From NCBI GenBank assembly GCA_963555705.1, contig OY743170.1, positions 11,323,096 through 11,387,095 of the forward strand: a DNA stretch of 64,000 bases, read 5' to 3'. The translations under genes were made by a program, and so were the position numbers. The notes under the pieces are model-generated. The model had not been told where the DNA came from. It worked only from the letters and a program-made list of their open reading frames with translations, and ran no database searches. The stretch comes from Ligustrum vulgare. Lineage: Eukaryota > Streptophyta > Magnoliopsida > Lamiales > Oleaceae. Below are positions 48,181 to 59,639 of the stretch, one piece after another (positions within the stretch are counted from its first letter, which is position 1; every line of letters starts with the position of its first letter).

Positions 48181-48822
48181 GAATAAAAAACAATTAAAAT
48201 GAGAGTTCTAGACTCCTTTGTGCAACATCTCCTTTTAGTTCATGTTGTGGCATCACAGTACTCCTCAAAGACAAGTAACTATACGTATAAGAATTTAACA
48301 AGTAAAATTGATATGAGTTTATCAAATGTCGATCAAATATCGCAAGAATCTATTTTGACTTGATAATTTTTGTATGCCAGGTTTGGTATAAATTAAAATT
48401 GAGTTTTTAGTAGATTTTGATAAAAGTTAATTAGTTATGTAATTAAAAAGCCACGAGTATCGTAAAATGTTTGTTTAAATTTAATTATTGACTTTGACTT
48501 CAAATTAAAATCAAATTTTAATCAAAATCAAAACGGTGGCGTAGAATCCCCATGTCACGTTAGATAAACATTTCTCCATTTTGTTGCAAGAATGTTTCTC
48601 AAGGCTATTCATCATTCGCAGCCAATCATATCGATAAAGAGCAACTCATCACTTTGTCAGTTCAGTGGATGGTACTCTGACCATAATCAGCTTGAAGCAT
48701 AACTTGCAATGTATATCCTTCGCCAATCTCAAGGATATGGACGATGGGGGCGCTTATGGTTGGCGTTAAACCTTTTTTGATGATGATCAAGAGCAGCTCA
48801 TGATAAATCAAGAAACAATTAA
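48181..48822. other. AT-rich spacer upstream of the laccase region
   Basis: No element ends or reading frames of note. Confidence 0.45.
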
Positions 48823-48999
48823 GCCCTTGTTTGATTACCATTAATTTTTGAAAAATGTTGAAAAAAGTTGAGTTTTTGGAGAATGTGAGGTGTAGATTGA
48901 GTTGAAAAGTCAAAAATTGTAGACCAAAAGTAAAATGTGTGATGTAGATTGAATACTGTATAAAAATGAGATGAAAAAAAATGAGAACCAAAGTGCAGC
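48823..48999. mobile_element. Tourist-like MITE, 177 bp, in the laccase 5' flank
   Basis: It starts gcccttgtttgatt after TAA and ends aaccaaagtgcagc before TAA. Inner text (gttgaaaagtcaaaaattgtagacc) matches the family at 44029 and 57950. The inverted ends are imperfect. It lies about 270 bp upstream of the laccase ATG. Confidence 0.65.
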
Positions 49000-49187
49000 T
49001 AAATTTCTTATTTTTCATATCAAAGTTGAAAAGTACTTATTGACTATTGACTTACCAATCAGATAGAGCACTTTGATGGCCAATTCTAAACAGTTAGGTA
49101 ACGAAGTTTCCCCTAACACATCACCGAAACCAATTTTCAAATGTACTTCTTTTTCTCACGCAAGCGATGGAAATCGAATCTTTTTCT

Positions 49188-49195
49188 TATAAAAA
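49188..49195 (+). promoter_or_regulatory. Probable TATA box of the laccase gene
   Basis: ttataaaaag lies about 79 bp upstream of the ATG at 49267, followed by a CT-rich leader (ctttctctctttcaag). Position and context fit a plant core promoter. Confidence 0.6.
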
Positions 49196-49266
49196 GAGGG
49201 TTTTCTCTTCAATCTTATGCATAATTTCCTTAATCTCTTGTATTAAGTTACTTTCTCTCTTTCAAG

Positions 49267-49658
49267 ATGACACGTCCAGATTTCTTGCTGGGATTTGCTT
49301 TACTTCTTTTGGCTTCTTCATTTGCTTCGGCTGCAATAGTCGAGCATTCATTTCATGTAATTTTTTAATACATCGAGTACCCTAGATAACTTTTTTATGT
49401 CCATAACTTTGTGACATGTGTATTTGAAAATTATCATCTAACACTAAATTCAATCTATTATATTATAGGTTAAAAATCTTACTGTCAATCGACTGTGCAA
49501 CACACAAGTAATCACTGCAGTAAATGGAAGTCTTCCGGGGCCGACTCTCCGTGTACGAGAGGGCGATACACTCGTCGTCCATGTTTATAACCTCTCTCCC
49601 TACAACCTGACTATCCACTGGTGAGAATTTTTTCCCTCTTAAATTTTACAGCGAAATA

Positions 49659-49696
<38 letters not shown>

Positions 49697-52337
49697 TCAG
49701 GAAATGCAATATTTCAAGTTTCTACTAGTTTGATTCACAAAAAAGATTACTTGACAATCTAGTTATCTGTCAAATATTGGACAACTAAGTGTCGTGTTTG
49801 CTTTTCTACTAGCTAGTCAAACTAATATATATGAATATTGTAACAAACATTCAAAGTTTAATGTCCACGGCCTATTTATCATGAAAAGTCAAAAGTTGTT
49901 TCTGAGATTAAGAAACAGTTTTTAAATATGTTTGAATAATTTTTGAAAGTATTTTGTTCAGTGGAGAAGTGCTTTTAAAGAAAAATATAACTTTTTTTAA
50001 AAATATTTTCTACAATAAATATATTGGGCAGCTCCCGCATCCGCATGACATAAGTTCGATATATACTTAAATTTTTTTTTTTTTTCACCATTGAAAAGTT
50101 CGTAGCAATTTTTGCATGCAGCTAGCTAGCGTGTGTTTTGATTAATAGGTCGGTCTAATTCATCTGTCTTATTCAAAAATGGATTATTATTTATTTATTT
50201 AAGATAAAAAGCATACATATGTCTTCTTCTTGTTAAAATATTCTTAAAAGGCAGTTGAAATTCAGGCCACTAGACATATAAATTAAATTGTGACAAGGGA
50301 GGGACTCGGTCTATTTCTATACTTTTGAAGATTATTTTACTTAACTATCGTTATCACTGATAAAAGATAAATTAAAATATAATTCGTGATTAATCTGTAC
50401 ATGCAGGCATGGAATTTTTCAGTTACTCAGCGGGTGGGCTGACGGACCCGAATTTGCGACCCAGTGTCCAATCCGGCCCAGACACAGTTACACGTACAGG
50501 TTTAACATTACAAGGCAGGAGGGGACTCTCTGGTGGCATGCACACGTTCAATGGCTCCGCGCCACGGTTTATGGAGCCCTAGTTATCCGACCCAGAGCTG
50601 GCCGGTCATATCCATTTCCAAAGCCACACAAGGAAGTCCCAATTCTCCTCGGTAATTAACTAATGTTCTTGTTTCTTCTCTTAATAATATACTATATTAA
50701 TGATTAACCTTTTTAAAACATAATTTTACTTACAATTATCCCTTCATGATAAAAATAAAATAAAAATGACCTAATATTCGGCATTCCGTATATATACATG
50801 TATCAAGTTTTCTTAGTGGTTGGATTTTGATGTATGTGAGGTTCGGTTTTTTAGAGGTTCGATTTTATTTTATTTTATTTTTTTTAAACGGGGAATATAT
50901 GTGAATGCAGGAGAATGGTGGGACGCCAACGTTATTGACGTAGAGAATGAAGCTCTAGCCACGGGCAATGCACCCAATATATCGGATGCGTACACAATCA
51001 ATGGTCGGCCCGGGAGTCTTTACCCATGCTCTTCAAATAGTAAGTAACATCATAGAAAATTTGATAATTAGTGTCTAATTAAAATAATCTAGATTTCAAT
51101 TAATTTTCAGTACTTAGATTTTCTTGATTTGATGAAGGCAATATTGTTTATTGCAGATACATTTCGGCTAAATGTGGAACACGGAAAAACATATCTCTTA
51201 CGAATCATCAACGCTGCACTCAATAATCAACTATTTTTCATGATAGCCGATCACAAAATGACCGTGGTTGCAGTCGATGCTTCATACACGAACCCCTATA
51301 TCACTGACGTAGTGGTAACTGGGCCCGGACAGACTGTTGATGTCCTCTTCAAGGCCGATCAGCCACCGGCACGGTACTATATGGCAGCAAATCCCTATGC
51401 TAGTGCAGCAGGTGTTCCATTTGGTAACACTACGACGACTGGGATTATAGTCTACAAAGGTGCTACCCAATCCACCCCTAAAATGCCTATCCTACCAGCT
51501 TTCAATGACACACCCACAGCCCACAAATTCTTTAGCAATCTAACCGGGCTTGTTACTGCGCCTTTCTGGGCCCCCGTGCCACGAGATGTAGACGAACATA
51601 TGTTTGTAACTGTTGGGCTGGGCTTGGTTGCATGTGGAGGTCCAGGGAACAATTCCTGCCCGGGCCCAAATGGGCAAAGACTTGCTGCTAGCATGAATAA
51701 CGCATCGTTCCAATTTCCCAGAAAATTGTCAATGTTGGAGGCATTTTACAACAACGTTGGTGGGATTTATACCACTGATTTTCCTAACAATCCACCGTTG
51801 AGATATGATTACACGAACCCTAATAACAGCTTCAATCAAGCAATCATAATGACTACGAAATCAACGAAAGTTAAGAAAGTCAAGTACAATGCGACGGTAG
51901 AGATTGTGATGCAGAATACAGCTTTAATTGGGATCGAAAATCATCCCATACACTTGCATGGATTCAACTTCTACGTTTTGGCTCAAGGATTCGGCAACTT
52001 CAATAGGACTCGAGACAGCAGAAAATTCAACTTCGTAAACCCACAAGAGCGTAATACTATTGGCGTCCCGGTTGGAGGATGGGCCGTCGTTAGATTCAGG
52101 GCGAATAATCCAGGTAAATTTAATTTAATTTTTTATTTAGTATTTTCTTTTATATATATCACTCTATATGTATATTAACTTTGACTATCGTCGCGATACA
52201 TTTCAGGTGTATGGTTGATGCATTGTCACTTGGACGTGCACTTGCCTTGGGGTCTTGCTACTGCTTTCGTCGTGGAGAATGGGCCAACACCGTCGACAAC
52301 CCTGCCTCCACCTCCCCCAGATCTTCCTAAATGTTAA
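49267..52337 (+). CDS. Laccase (multicopper oxidase), six exons, complete
   Basis: Secreted blue copper oxidase of the cell wall that couples phenol oxidation (monolignols, flavonoids) to reduction of oxygen to water. Exons: 49267-49356, 49469-49620, 50407-50651, 50911-51039, 51157-52113, 52207-52337, all with GT-AG introns. They sum to 1704 nt (567 aa), and exons of 152, 245 and 129 nt are the usual plant laccase sizes. A signal peptide ([16 protein letters not shown]) is followed by three cupredoxin domains. All copper-ligand blocks are present: HWHG (80-83), WWHAH (123-127), HPIHLHG (468-474) and HCHLDVH (530-536). Leu541 stands at the axial type 1 position. N-glycosylation sequons are frequent. 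No stop or frameshift was found. The subfamily is uncertain. A retrotransposon LTR begins 200 bp past the stop. Confidence 0.95.
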
Positions 52338-52536
52338 TATTCTTGAGAAATCTTATTTATTGTTGCAAGTGTGATTGTCTATTCCATTTTTTTAATTGTA
52401 ACCATGATTTTTTTTTTTTTTTTTTAAATTTATTTTGGTGAAGTAACGGTGTATAAATGTCAACGTTTGTTCGATTAATTTATGAAATATTTAATAATAT
52501 CATGAGGATTTATTTACTTAAATTGGCAATGGTAGA

Positions 52537-53486
52537 TGATGAGTATAAATTTTATTCACACCCGAGCATTTACAAAAGTCTCAAGTCCGAGCTCTTTGAC
52601 AAAATATAGTCTCCTAATCAAATGTGTAACCTCGAGGACCACCATGACCCGAGGAGGACCTCAATCTCAATCACGTGAATATCACCCTATAATATATTTT
52701 CTATCCCCGAGGAAGACCTCACCCTCGACCACCATAAATTCGAGGATGACCTCGAGCCCGAACACATGAATATTATCCCATATTACATCTTGATACCCCC
52801 GAGGAGGACTTCACCCCCGACAATCATTTATATCCCGAGCATATCATTTGTCCTCATTCCCGAGCACTTGAATATTTAGCTAGTCATATCTTGGTACCCC
52901 CGAGCAACATATGAACCTCGAGGCCGAGCACTTAAACATTACACCATATTGAGAATCCCGAGGACTTGAACAACCCCAAGGAGAATATAACCCCCGATCA
53001 CACTTAAAATGCCCGTGGCAAAGACGTTGCCCTGACCACTCATAAACCCCGACCACTCTTAAAATGCTCGGGTCACGTCTCTCATTGATCGGGCATGACT
53101 TGATCTGATACGTGAAGTCTACAACCTCCTAATTCCAATAGAACTCATCTTCCAACAGAATCCTATTTGGATTTTACAACCTCATTCCTAAAAAATAGGA
53201 GGATGATTCCTAACATGACTCATGCAATGCAGGTATTTCAATCCTATCATAATTCGTCCATATATCACTATAAATACATGGCACTCAGTCATAATTCAGG
53301 TACACAATTATCTCTACAATTTATAGCCTCTTGCATAAATTTTCTTCTTCCTCTTTACTGACTTAAGCATCGGAGGGGCGACGAGGACACACCTCCTCGC
53401 CTTTATTGCAGGTATTCGGAGATCCAGTTCGTGCTAGTTTATTGCTCAAGCTCGGAATATTCCAGGTGCGATTTTTAGCATCATCA
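52537..53486 (+). repeat. 5' LTR of the gag-only element
   Basis: 950 bp, with many cccgag/gaggac words in its first 450 bp. About 300 bp near its 3' half are absent from the 3' LTR. Confidence 0.92.
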
Positions 53487-53506
53487 TTGGCGCCGTCTGT
53501 GGGAAC
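53487..53506 (+). other. Primer-binding site of the gag-only element
   Basis: ttggcgccgtctgtgggaac follows the LTR end directly. This wording is common as the primer site of plant Tat-lineage and related elements and differs from the tRNA-iMet type of the other elements here. Confidence 0.75.
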
Positions 53507-53520
53507 CATTACTAGAAGCC

Positions 53521-54741
53521 ATTATTAATACACGTTCTGGACTTCCACTAGCAACATTACCTGCTTATGATCATCCTGTTGTGGGGGAGCAGGTGCTCCC
53601 GACGTTACCAGAAAACCCTACTACATTACCAGGAAATCAGACATCACACCCCCAACCTTCTGTCGATACCCAGGCAGCACTGGAGGAACTTCGTCAACAA
53701 GTCGTTGCATTGACTCAGTTGCTCACGCAGCAAAACCAGCGTACGCCAACACCCGAGGAAGGGAATGCTTCACGGGTCCAACCACCGAACCATACTGCTA
53801 GGAAAAGTACCTCGGGACTACCCCCGTCACCACCGAACATGACAAGTTCAAGAACAGTCGCCATGCCCCCTGTCGAGCTTGCGAGAATTATTCAGGAGGG
53901 AATAGCAGTCGGTATAAGACAAAATACTCAGGTCCCAGCAGGTTTCACCCCAAACACTTCATTCACACCAGAGGTTTTAGCCTTTCCCTTACCAGACAGG
54001 TTCAAGTTCCCGAGGATAAAGGAGTACGATGGTACAACCGACCCCGTAAATCATCTCAATGTGTACACTGACGTCATGAATTTGCAAGTTTCCCCAGATC
54101 AGGTCATGTGCAAGGCGTTCCCCCAAACCTTGACCAGTGCTTCTAGGGATTGGTTCTCAACTCTTGAACCAAACTCAATTTCGACATTCGCAGATCTTGC
54201 CAATAAGTTCTTGACTTTCTTTGCGAGTAGTAAGCGCATAAGGAAAACGGCTGCCTCACTTATTAGACTCAGTCAAGGAAAAAATGAAACACTGCGTGAA
54301 TTCATGACCAGGTTCAATGCTGAAAGACTACAGATCCCTGATCTTCATATCTATGCCGCTGTATCTGCTCTTACTCATGCTGTAAGATGCGAGTCTTTTA
54401 AGATGTCTCTATCGAAAACACCACCAAAGTCAGTGACCGAGCTTCTTACTCGAGGAGTGAAGTACATCAATATGGAAGAAACAATGTACCCCAGGAAAAA
54501 TAGCCCGAGCACTGAAAATTCAGATCATATAGAAAGTAAGCCCGAACACAAGAGACAACTTGACCATGGTACATGGAAAGATCAGGTTCGGGGCAAGCAA
54601 GAGCATGACCCTCCTACACCCTTCACACGTCTGAACGCCACAAGGGAAAGTATCCTCATGGAAATCAAGGATCTGGAGGAGTTGAAGTGGCCATCAAGAA
54701 TCAAGTCTCATTCGGACACGCGAGATAAGAGCAAGTATTGA
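53521..54741 (+). pseudogene. Gag polyprotein of a Tat/Ogre-like element, start codon lost
   Basis: The open frame encodes a Retrotrans_gag-type capsid domain: FPRIKEYDGTTDPVNHLNVY, then SASRDWFSTLEPNSISTFADL, FLTFFASSKRIRKTAASL and RLSQGKNETLREFMTRFNAE. It is preceded by a Pro/Gln-rich leader. The frame is open from the LTR onward. The expected initiator sits where the sequence reads attattaatacacgttc (IINTRS; usually MVNTRS), so the ATG appears changed to ATT; the GTG at 53581 is not a likely start. The stop TGA at 54739 replaces the first Cys of the zinc knuckle, after which EFHHDHGHTTKEC continues in frame. Gag would form the particle and would depend on another element for enzymes. Confidence 0.85.
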
Positions 54742-55190
54742 GAATTTCATCATGACCATGGGCATACCACCAAGGAGTGTCATGCATTACAGCGAGAGAT
54801 TGAATCCTTAATAAAAAGGGGGTTTTTTAAATCTTACATCAGTACTGAAAAACGCCCAAGGAATGACCACGTTCAATGAAAGTCCGAGGATGAAAAAAAC
54901 TCACGGCCTAAACAGTAAACGTCGTCGTTGGTAGGACAGCATCAGGGAGAGACTCGCACAACATCAGCCCAAGCCTTGCTAGCTACGGATCATGCGTTAT
55001 TTTATAAGTTGTATGAGTTTTCATACCCTAGCCTTTACCATTTTTTTTTCATTATTTCGTTTTTCTTTTCTTACATATAACACCAGGGGCCTACGTGCCT
55101 ACCTTTAATTTCACAGTAGATAGGTTTGTCTATATAGGCGTTAGGGGATGTCATCCCCAAAAAATTAAAATTGCTCCTTCATCGATGAAT
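54742..55190 (+). other. Zinc-knuckle remnant and pol-less interior
   Basis: Just past the stop the gag frame continues with HHDHGHTTKECHALQREIESLIKRG in part, the usual sequence at the end of Tat-like gag. After about 54900 no retroviral enzyme can be read. The sequence moves straight to a T-rich stretch and the minisatellite. Confidence 0.6.
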
Positions 55191-55195
55191 ATACA

Positions 55196-55960
55196 AAGTC
55201 TTGCCCCGCGCAAGCACACAAAGTCTTGCCCGTGCAAGCCCACAAAGCCTTGCCCCGAGCAAGCACTCAAAGTCTTGCCCCGCGCAAGCACACAAAGCCT
55301 TGCCCCGAGCAAGCACTCAAAGCCTTGCCCGACAAGCACACAAAGCCTTGCCCCGCGCAAGCACTCAAAGCCTTGCCCCGCGCAAGAACACAAAGTCTTG
55401 CCCCGAGCAAGCACACAAAGTCTTGCCCCGAGCAAGCACTCAAATCCTTGCCCCGAGCAAGCACTCAAAGCCTTGCCCCGCACAAGCACTCAAAGCCTTG
55501 CCCCGAGCAAGCACTCAAAGCCTTGCCCCGAGCAAGCACACAAAGCCTTGCCCCGCGCAAGCACACAAAGCCTTGCCCCGGGCAAGCACTCAAAGCCTTG
55601 CCCGCCCAAGCACACAAAGCCTTGCCCCGAGCAAGAACTCAAAACCTTGCCCCGAGCAAGCACTCAAAGCCTTGCCCCGCGCAAGCACACAAAGCCTTGC
55701 CCCGAGCAAGCACTCAAAGCCTTGCCCCGAGCAAGCACTCAAAGCCTTGCCCCGCGCAAGCATACAAAGTCTTGCCCCAAGCAAGCACTCAAAGCCTTGC
55801 CCCGCGGAAGCACACAAAGCCTTGCCCCGAGCAAGCACTTAAAAGCCTTGCCCCGCGCGAGCATACAAAGTCTTGCCCCGCGCGAGCATACAAAGTCTTG
55901 TCCCGTGCAAGCAGACAAAGTCTTGTCCCGCACAAGCATACAAAATACTTACTTGCACAA
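55196..55960. repeat. 25 bp minisatellite, about 30 copies
   Basis: The unit is caaagccttgccccgagcaagcact, with variants (cgcg for cgag, acac for actc, gtctt for gcctt). Because 25 is not a multiple of three, three units cycle through all frames and give a 25-residue repeat (KALPRAST, SKPCPEQA, TQSLAPRK) in each. Stops are rare on both strands, so long overlapping frames appear. I regard them as by-products. The array sits between gag and the 3' LTR. Confidence 0.92.
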
Positions 55961-56180
55961 GTACACACGGCCACCTTGAGCAATCAAGTAATCAAATTAA
56001 TATAATTAAGTCCTCAAGTATACATAAGCTCGGATTTATTATTTAACATAAGCTCGGGCTTATTCCTTACTTAACATAAGCTCTTATTTATTTCTCCTTA
56101 ACATAATCATCACATCATGATGCCTAACTATTACGCATCCATCTCTCCCATAAACTCGATAATGGATGCACGGAGGCCTA

Positions 56181-56831
56181 TGATGAGTATAAATTTTATT
56201 CACACCCGAGCATTTACAAAAATCTCAAGCCCGAGGTCTTTGACAAAATATAGTCTCCTAATCAAATGTGTAACCCCGAGGATCACCATGACCCGAGGAG
56301 GACCTGAACCCCGACCACGTGAATATCACCCTATAATATATTTTCTATCCCCGAGGAAGACCTCACCCTCGACCACCATAAATTCGAGGATGACCTCAAG
56401 CCCGAACACATAAATATTATCCCATATGACATCTTGATACCTCCGAGGAGGACTTCACCCCCGACAATCATTTATATCTCGAGCATATCCTTTGTCCTCA
56501 TCCCCGAGCACTTGAATATTTAGCTAGTCATATATTGGTACCCCCGAGCAACATATGAACCTCGAGGCCGAGCACTTAAACATTACACCATATTGAGAAT
56601 CCCGAGGACTTGAACAACCCCAATGAGAATATAACCCCCGATCACACTTAAAATGCCCGTGGCAAAGACGTTGCCCCGACCACTCATAAACCTCCCCCCC
56701 CCCCCCCCCCCCCCCCGAGGATAGAATACCTCGAGTACATATATCTCACCAAAAAGGTGCATGATGTGCTCGGGGCACATGATGCTCGGCTCAAGCTCGG
56801 AATATTTCAGGTGCGATTTTTAGCATCATCA
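56181..56831 (+). repeat. 3' LTR of the gag-only element, internally deleted
   Basis: Matches the 5' LTR until cactcataaacc. A 23-base poly(C) tract (56694-56716) and about 75 bp of other sequence then replace roughly 350 bp, before the match resumes at tcaagctcggaatatttcaggtgcg. Confidence 0.88.
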
Positions 56832-57015
56832 GTAGACAAAAATAATTAGTTAACAAGAGAACAAGAGGAATTAATTGACATATTTCAATTTAATGGTTGT
56901 CGGCAAACCCAATTCAAAAACAAAACAATGCAATTGATGTTCTTCAATAATTTCACTTACCATACCTGTAAAAATCAAGAGGATAAATCTCCAATCATTT
57001 TTTAAATTTAATTAA

Positions 57016-57676
57016 TTAAAAAGGCGAAGAATTTGGTTCATCGGCCACGTTAGAACGAGTAGGTTTTTCAGCCACGGGACCAGGGGCAACGCCACCACTA
57101 CTCAAAAGCTCCATCATGGCACGGTGAGGCTCGGTCTTTTGCCTCTCACAAAGACGAGGAAGATAGACTCCTTCTCCGGCAGCTAGGTTAAAATAAAGGT
57201 CAACAATATTTGGGCAATTCTGATAACACGCCGGCGAACACAGGCTTTGTGTGAATTGCGGCACAAGTAGGGCATCTGAGGATATTCCGACAGAGCTCCG
57301 ATCAACACCACAGGCTTTAACACATTTATCGGTCTCTATATATCCAATCATTCTCTCAACAACCACCTCCGATGTCTTGCACATGTATTCCAGCTTTTCG
57401 ACGTCGTTTCTGTAATTCTCCAACACACATCTCTTCCCCGACGATGCAATTGCAAATGAACAAAAATTTGTTGGCAAGTTATCACAAATCACCTCAGCTG
57501 ATTTAAAAAAAAATGAACAAATATTTATATCAAAATCATACACACACACACACATATTGAGAGAGAGAGAAAGAAAGAGATGTACCGAATGTTCCTTGGA
57601 GGAGAAGAAAGATCTCAAAGAAGAGAATTAATGGCGGTTTGATTGAAGAAGCAACCATGACTTGAATTCCATCCAT
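57016..57676 (-). CDS. PAR1-family (photoassimilate-responsive) secreted protein, two exons
   Basis: PAR1-family proteins are small secreted Cys-rich plant proteins, first noted as sugar/photoassimilate-responsive; their molecular role is not established. Exons are 57676-57586 and 57497-57016 with a GT-AG intron of 88 bp, giving 190 aa. The first ATG (57676, context aacaATGG) and an in-frame ATG at 57658 (giving 184 aa, MVASS) are both plausible; the second looks more like the family start. A signal peptide ([18 protein letters not shown]) precedes the mature domain. The domain contains [75 protein letters not shown] and [12 protein letters not shown], all family hallmarks. The Pro/Ser-rich C-terminus ends in SSPF. 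No defects were seen. It converges on the laccase gene. Confidence 0.93.
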
Positions 57677-57745
57677 TGTTTTTCTGATTTTTGGCTTCGG
57701 TTAAAAACAAATGGGTTTGCGAGAGAAATTGAATGGAGGAATTGT

Positions 57746-57755
57746 GTATATATAA
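57746..57755 (-). promoter_or_regulatory. Probable TATA box of the PAR1 gene
   Basis: The minus strand reads cttatatatacac about 70-80 bp upstream of the first ATG, with a CT-rich leader (tcctccattcaatttctctcgc) between. A (CCA)n run lies just upstream. Confidence 0.5.
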
Positions 57756-57949
57756 GGTGGTGGTGGTGGTGGTGGTGGAGAAAAAATATTGAAGTAAATT
57801 GAAAATGCACAAAATGAGGTAATCTCTAAGTTTAAGGAATGCATATGGCAGTAAACAATTGGAAGGCGGAGACGTCATCGGCCGGATTATCACTAATACA
57901 TGGACGTGACTGCATGTTTTAGATGTCCACATTTGAAGTTTCCAAGTAA

Positions 57950-58123
57950 GTCCTTGTTTGATTCTATAACTTTCACGCAAAAAATATAAATTTTTTCTAC
58001 AGTAATCAATCTCAACCATTCAAAAAAGTCAAGCCCACAATTTTTACTTTTTAAACTACTTTTTAACCACACAATTTTCCAAAACTCTTTTTTCCCCAAA
58101 AAGTTATAAAAACAAATAGACAC
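57950..58123. mobile_element. Tourist-like MITE, 174 bp, in the PAR1 promoter side
   Basis: It starts gtccttgtttgattc after TAA and ends aaacaaatagacac before TAA. Its reverse complement contains tgtggttaaaaagtagtttaaaaagtaaaaattgtgggc and atggttgagattga, wording shared with the MITEs at 44029 and 48823 and with the 770 bp repeats. It lies about 270 bp upstream of the PAR1 start. Confidence 0.75.
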
Positions 58124-58489
58124 TAACTGTATATTTGGAAAATCCATTAAAAAATTAATTAAAATCAAAACATACATAAATTTCAATGACATTCATTAAA
58201 GAATAATTTGTAGAAAATGTTACACTTAGTGCATGTTTGGCCAGGCTTATAATTGTTTGTAAGTTGGTAAAGCTCTATTTTTTTTAAAAAAAAGTTCAAC
58301 ATTCAGTGACGAATCCAGGAAAGTGATCCAGCACGAGCGAATTTCATCCAGTACAAGCGGCTACTACAAGGTTAAGGGAAAAAAAAAATTACGTCAAAAT
58401 TATAACGTAAAAATAAAAAAATAAAAATAAAAAATTGCGAATACAGCAAGAGCGACCGGCCGAGCTCACAGGTACCTAGATCCGTCCAT

Positions 58490-58690
58490 GATTCACTGTA
58501 TTCTGTGTGTGTTTGATCCAATTTTTTTGAAAAAAATTGTGGTTGTAAATGGTATTTTTGGGAGAATGTATGGTTAAAAAATGCTTAAAAAGTAAAAAAT
58601 AATAAGGTTGACTAAGATGGATAATTGAGATTGAGTGTTGAATAAATTTTATTTTAAAAAATGAGGGCCAAAGAGGGTTGTATTTCAAAA
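58490..58690. repeat. MITE-related fragment
   Basis: gtgtgtttgatcc...gggagaatgtatggttaaaaaatg...gattgagtgttgaataaat matches the start of each 770 bp repeat (45825 and on). Termini and target duplication were not resolved. Confidence 0.5.
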
Positions 58691-58699
58691 TAAAAATAG

Positions 58700-59600
58700 A
58701 TCTTCAACTTTATTAGTACTAATAAATCGGTCTACTTTTGCCATCCATTCATTTTATAAGACCATAACTTATCACAATAATGCAAAATTTATGATCACAA
58801 TTACGGGCTAGTCACATTCACAAATTATGAAATTAACTATTCGCAAATTTATTTATCGATTACAAATTACAAATTTCATATTTTACAATTTACATATCAA
58901 TGACAAAATACAAATTTTATACGTCATGAATTACTTCTCGATTGCAAATTATCAAATTTATCGATCACAAATTACTGAATTAGTTGGTCGCAGAGACTCA
59001 CAACTTATTTCATGGTCACAAAGACACAAATTATAAGTCACAATTACAATTTTAATCACTAATCATTCATTTTTTAGATCTTGAATTATTTATCTGTCAA
59101 TTTTTTTTTTGTGTGTCACAATTACCCAATATTTGGTAACAACCGCTTGGCACCAACATTGCCCTCTCAGATCCATCACCACCACCTCAGGTGTCTTCTA
59201 ACCCGACCAACCCAGAAAACTTCAAATCTTCATATCCACGTGCACCGCCAGCCTCAAACTACGACCACCTTATTTTTTAGGTCGCAACATCGCCACTAGC
59301 AGCATCCTCGGGACATGTTGGAGGACAGCAAATGACATAGCTATTTGAGGAGGTTTTTGAGTGTGCTTGTTTCATTATTCTTCACGGGAATAAGAATGGG
59401 GAAATGAATTAGGGTTAGATGAGATAGGGTAGTTTATAGGTATAGAATAATAATTTAGTTTAGTAGAAGGAAATAATACTTGGAAGGAGGGAAGTATAAA
59501 CTTGGTCTCTAGAAAAGCAATAGTACAACAAGTGAAAAGTAAAGATACTGAAAGCAGTAAATGAGGGAGTACTACTCTCCATGTAATGAAAATAAAGTAA
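58700..59600. other. AT-rich spacer with ttacaaattac-type repeats
   Basis: Short repeated words such as cacaaattat and tcgattacaaattac appear at 58790-59050. No gene is supported. Confidence 0.45.
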
Positions 59601-59639
59601 ATACAAACTACACTAGAGGTCTCTTAACATGGGTAGTCC

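Larger units (their letters stand above)
52537..56831 (+). mobile_element. Gag-only LTR retrotransposon (Tat/Ogre-like gag, no pol)
   Basis: LTRs at 52537-53486 (950 bp) and 56181-56831 (651 bp, internally deleted) start TGATGAGTATAAAT and end TTTAGCATCATCA. A perfect 5 bp duplication GTAGA flanks the element (52532-52536 and 56832-56836). A primer-binding site follows the 5' LTR. The interior has a gag frame, a degenerate zinc knuckle and a 25 bp minisatellite, but no protease, RT or integrase. This matches the structure described as TR-GAG or LARD-like. It lies in the spacer between the convergent laccase and PAR1 genes. Confidence 0.92.

Noticed and set aside
51129..52178. 349 aa laccase-like ORF as a single-exon gene
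   Set aside because: It is exon 5 of the laccase read into both neighbouring introns; the six-exon model restores all four copper-ligand blocks.
53581..54741. Gag frame starting at GTG 53581 as the true start
   Set aside because: The frame is open much further upstream and the family start motif lies near 53521; the GTG is not a eukaryotic start here.
55196..55960. CRISPR array
   Set aside because: Repeats are directly adjacent without unique spacers, and the window is plant nuclear DNA.
55095..56005. Several long overlapping proteins across the 25 bp minisatellite
   Set aside because: They arise from a stop-poor non-triplet repeat and occur in all plus frames and on the minus strand; no non-repetitive domain is attached.
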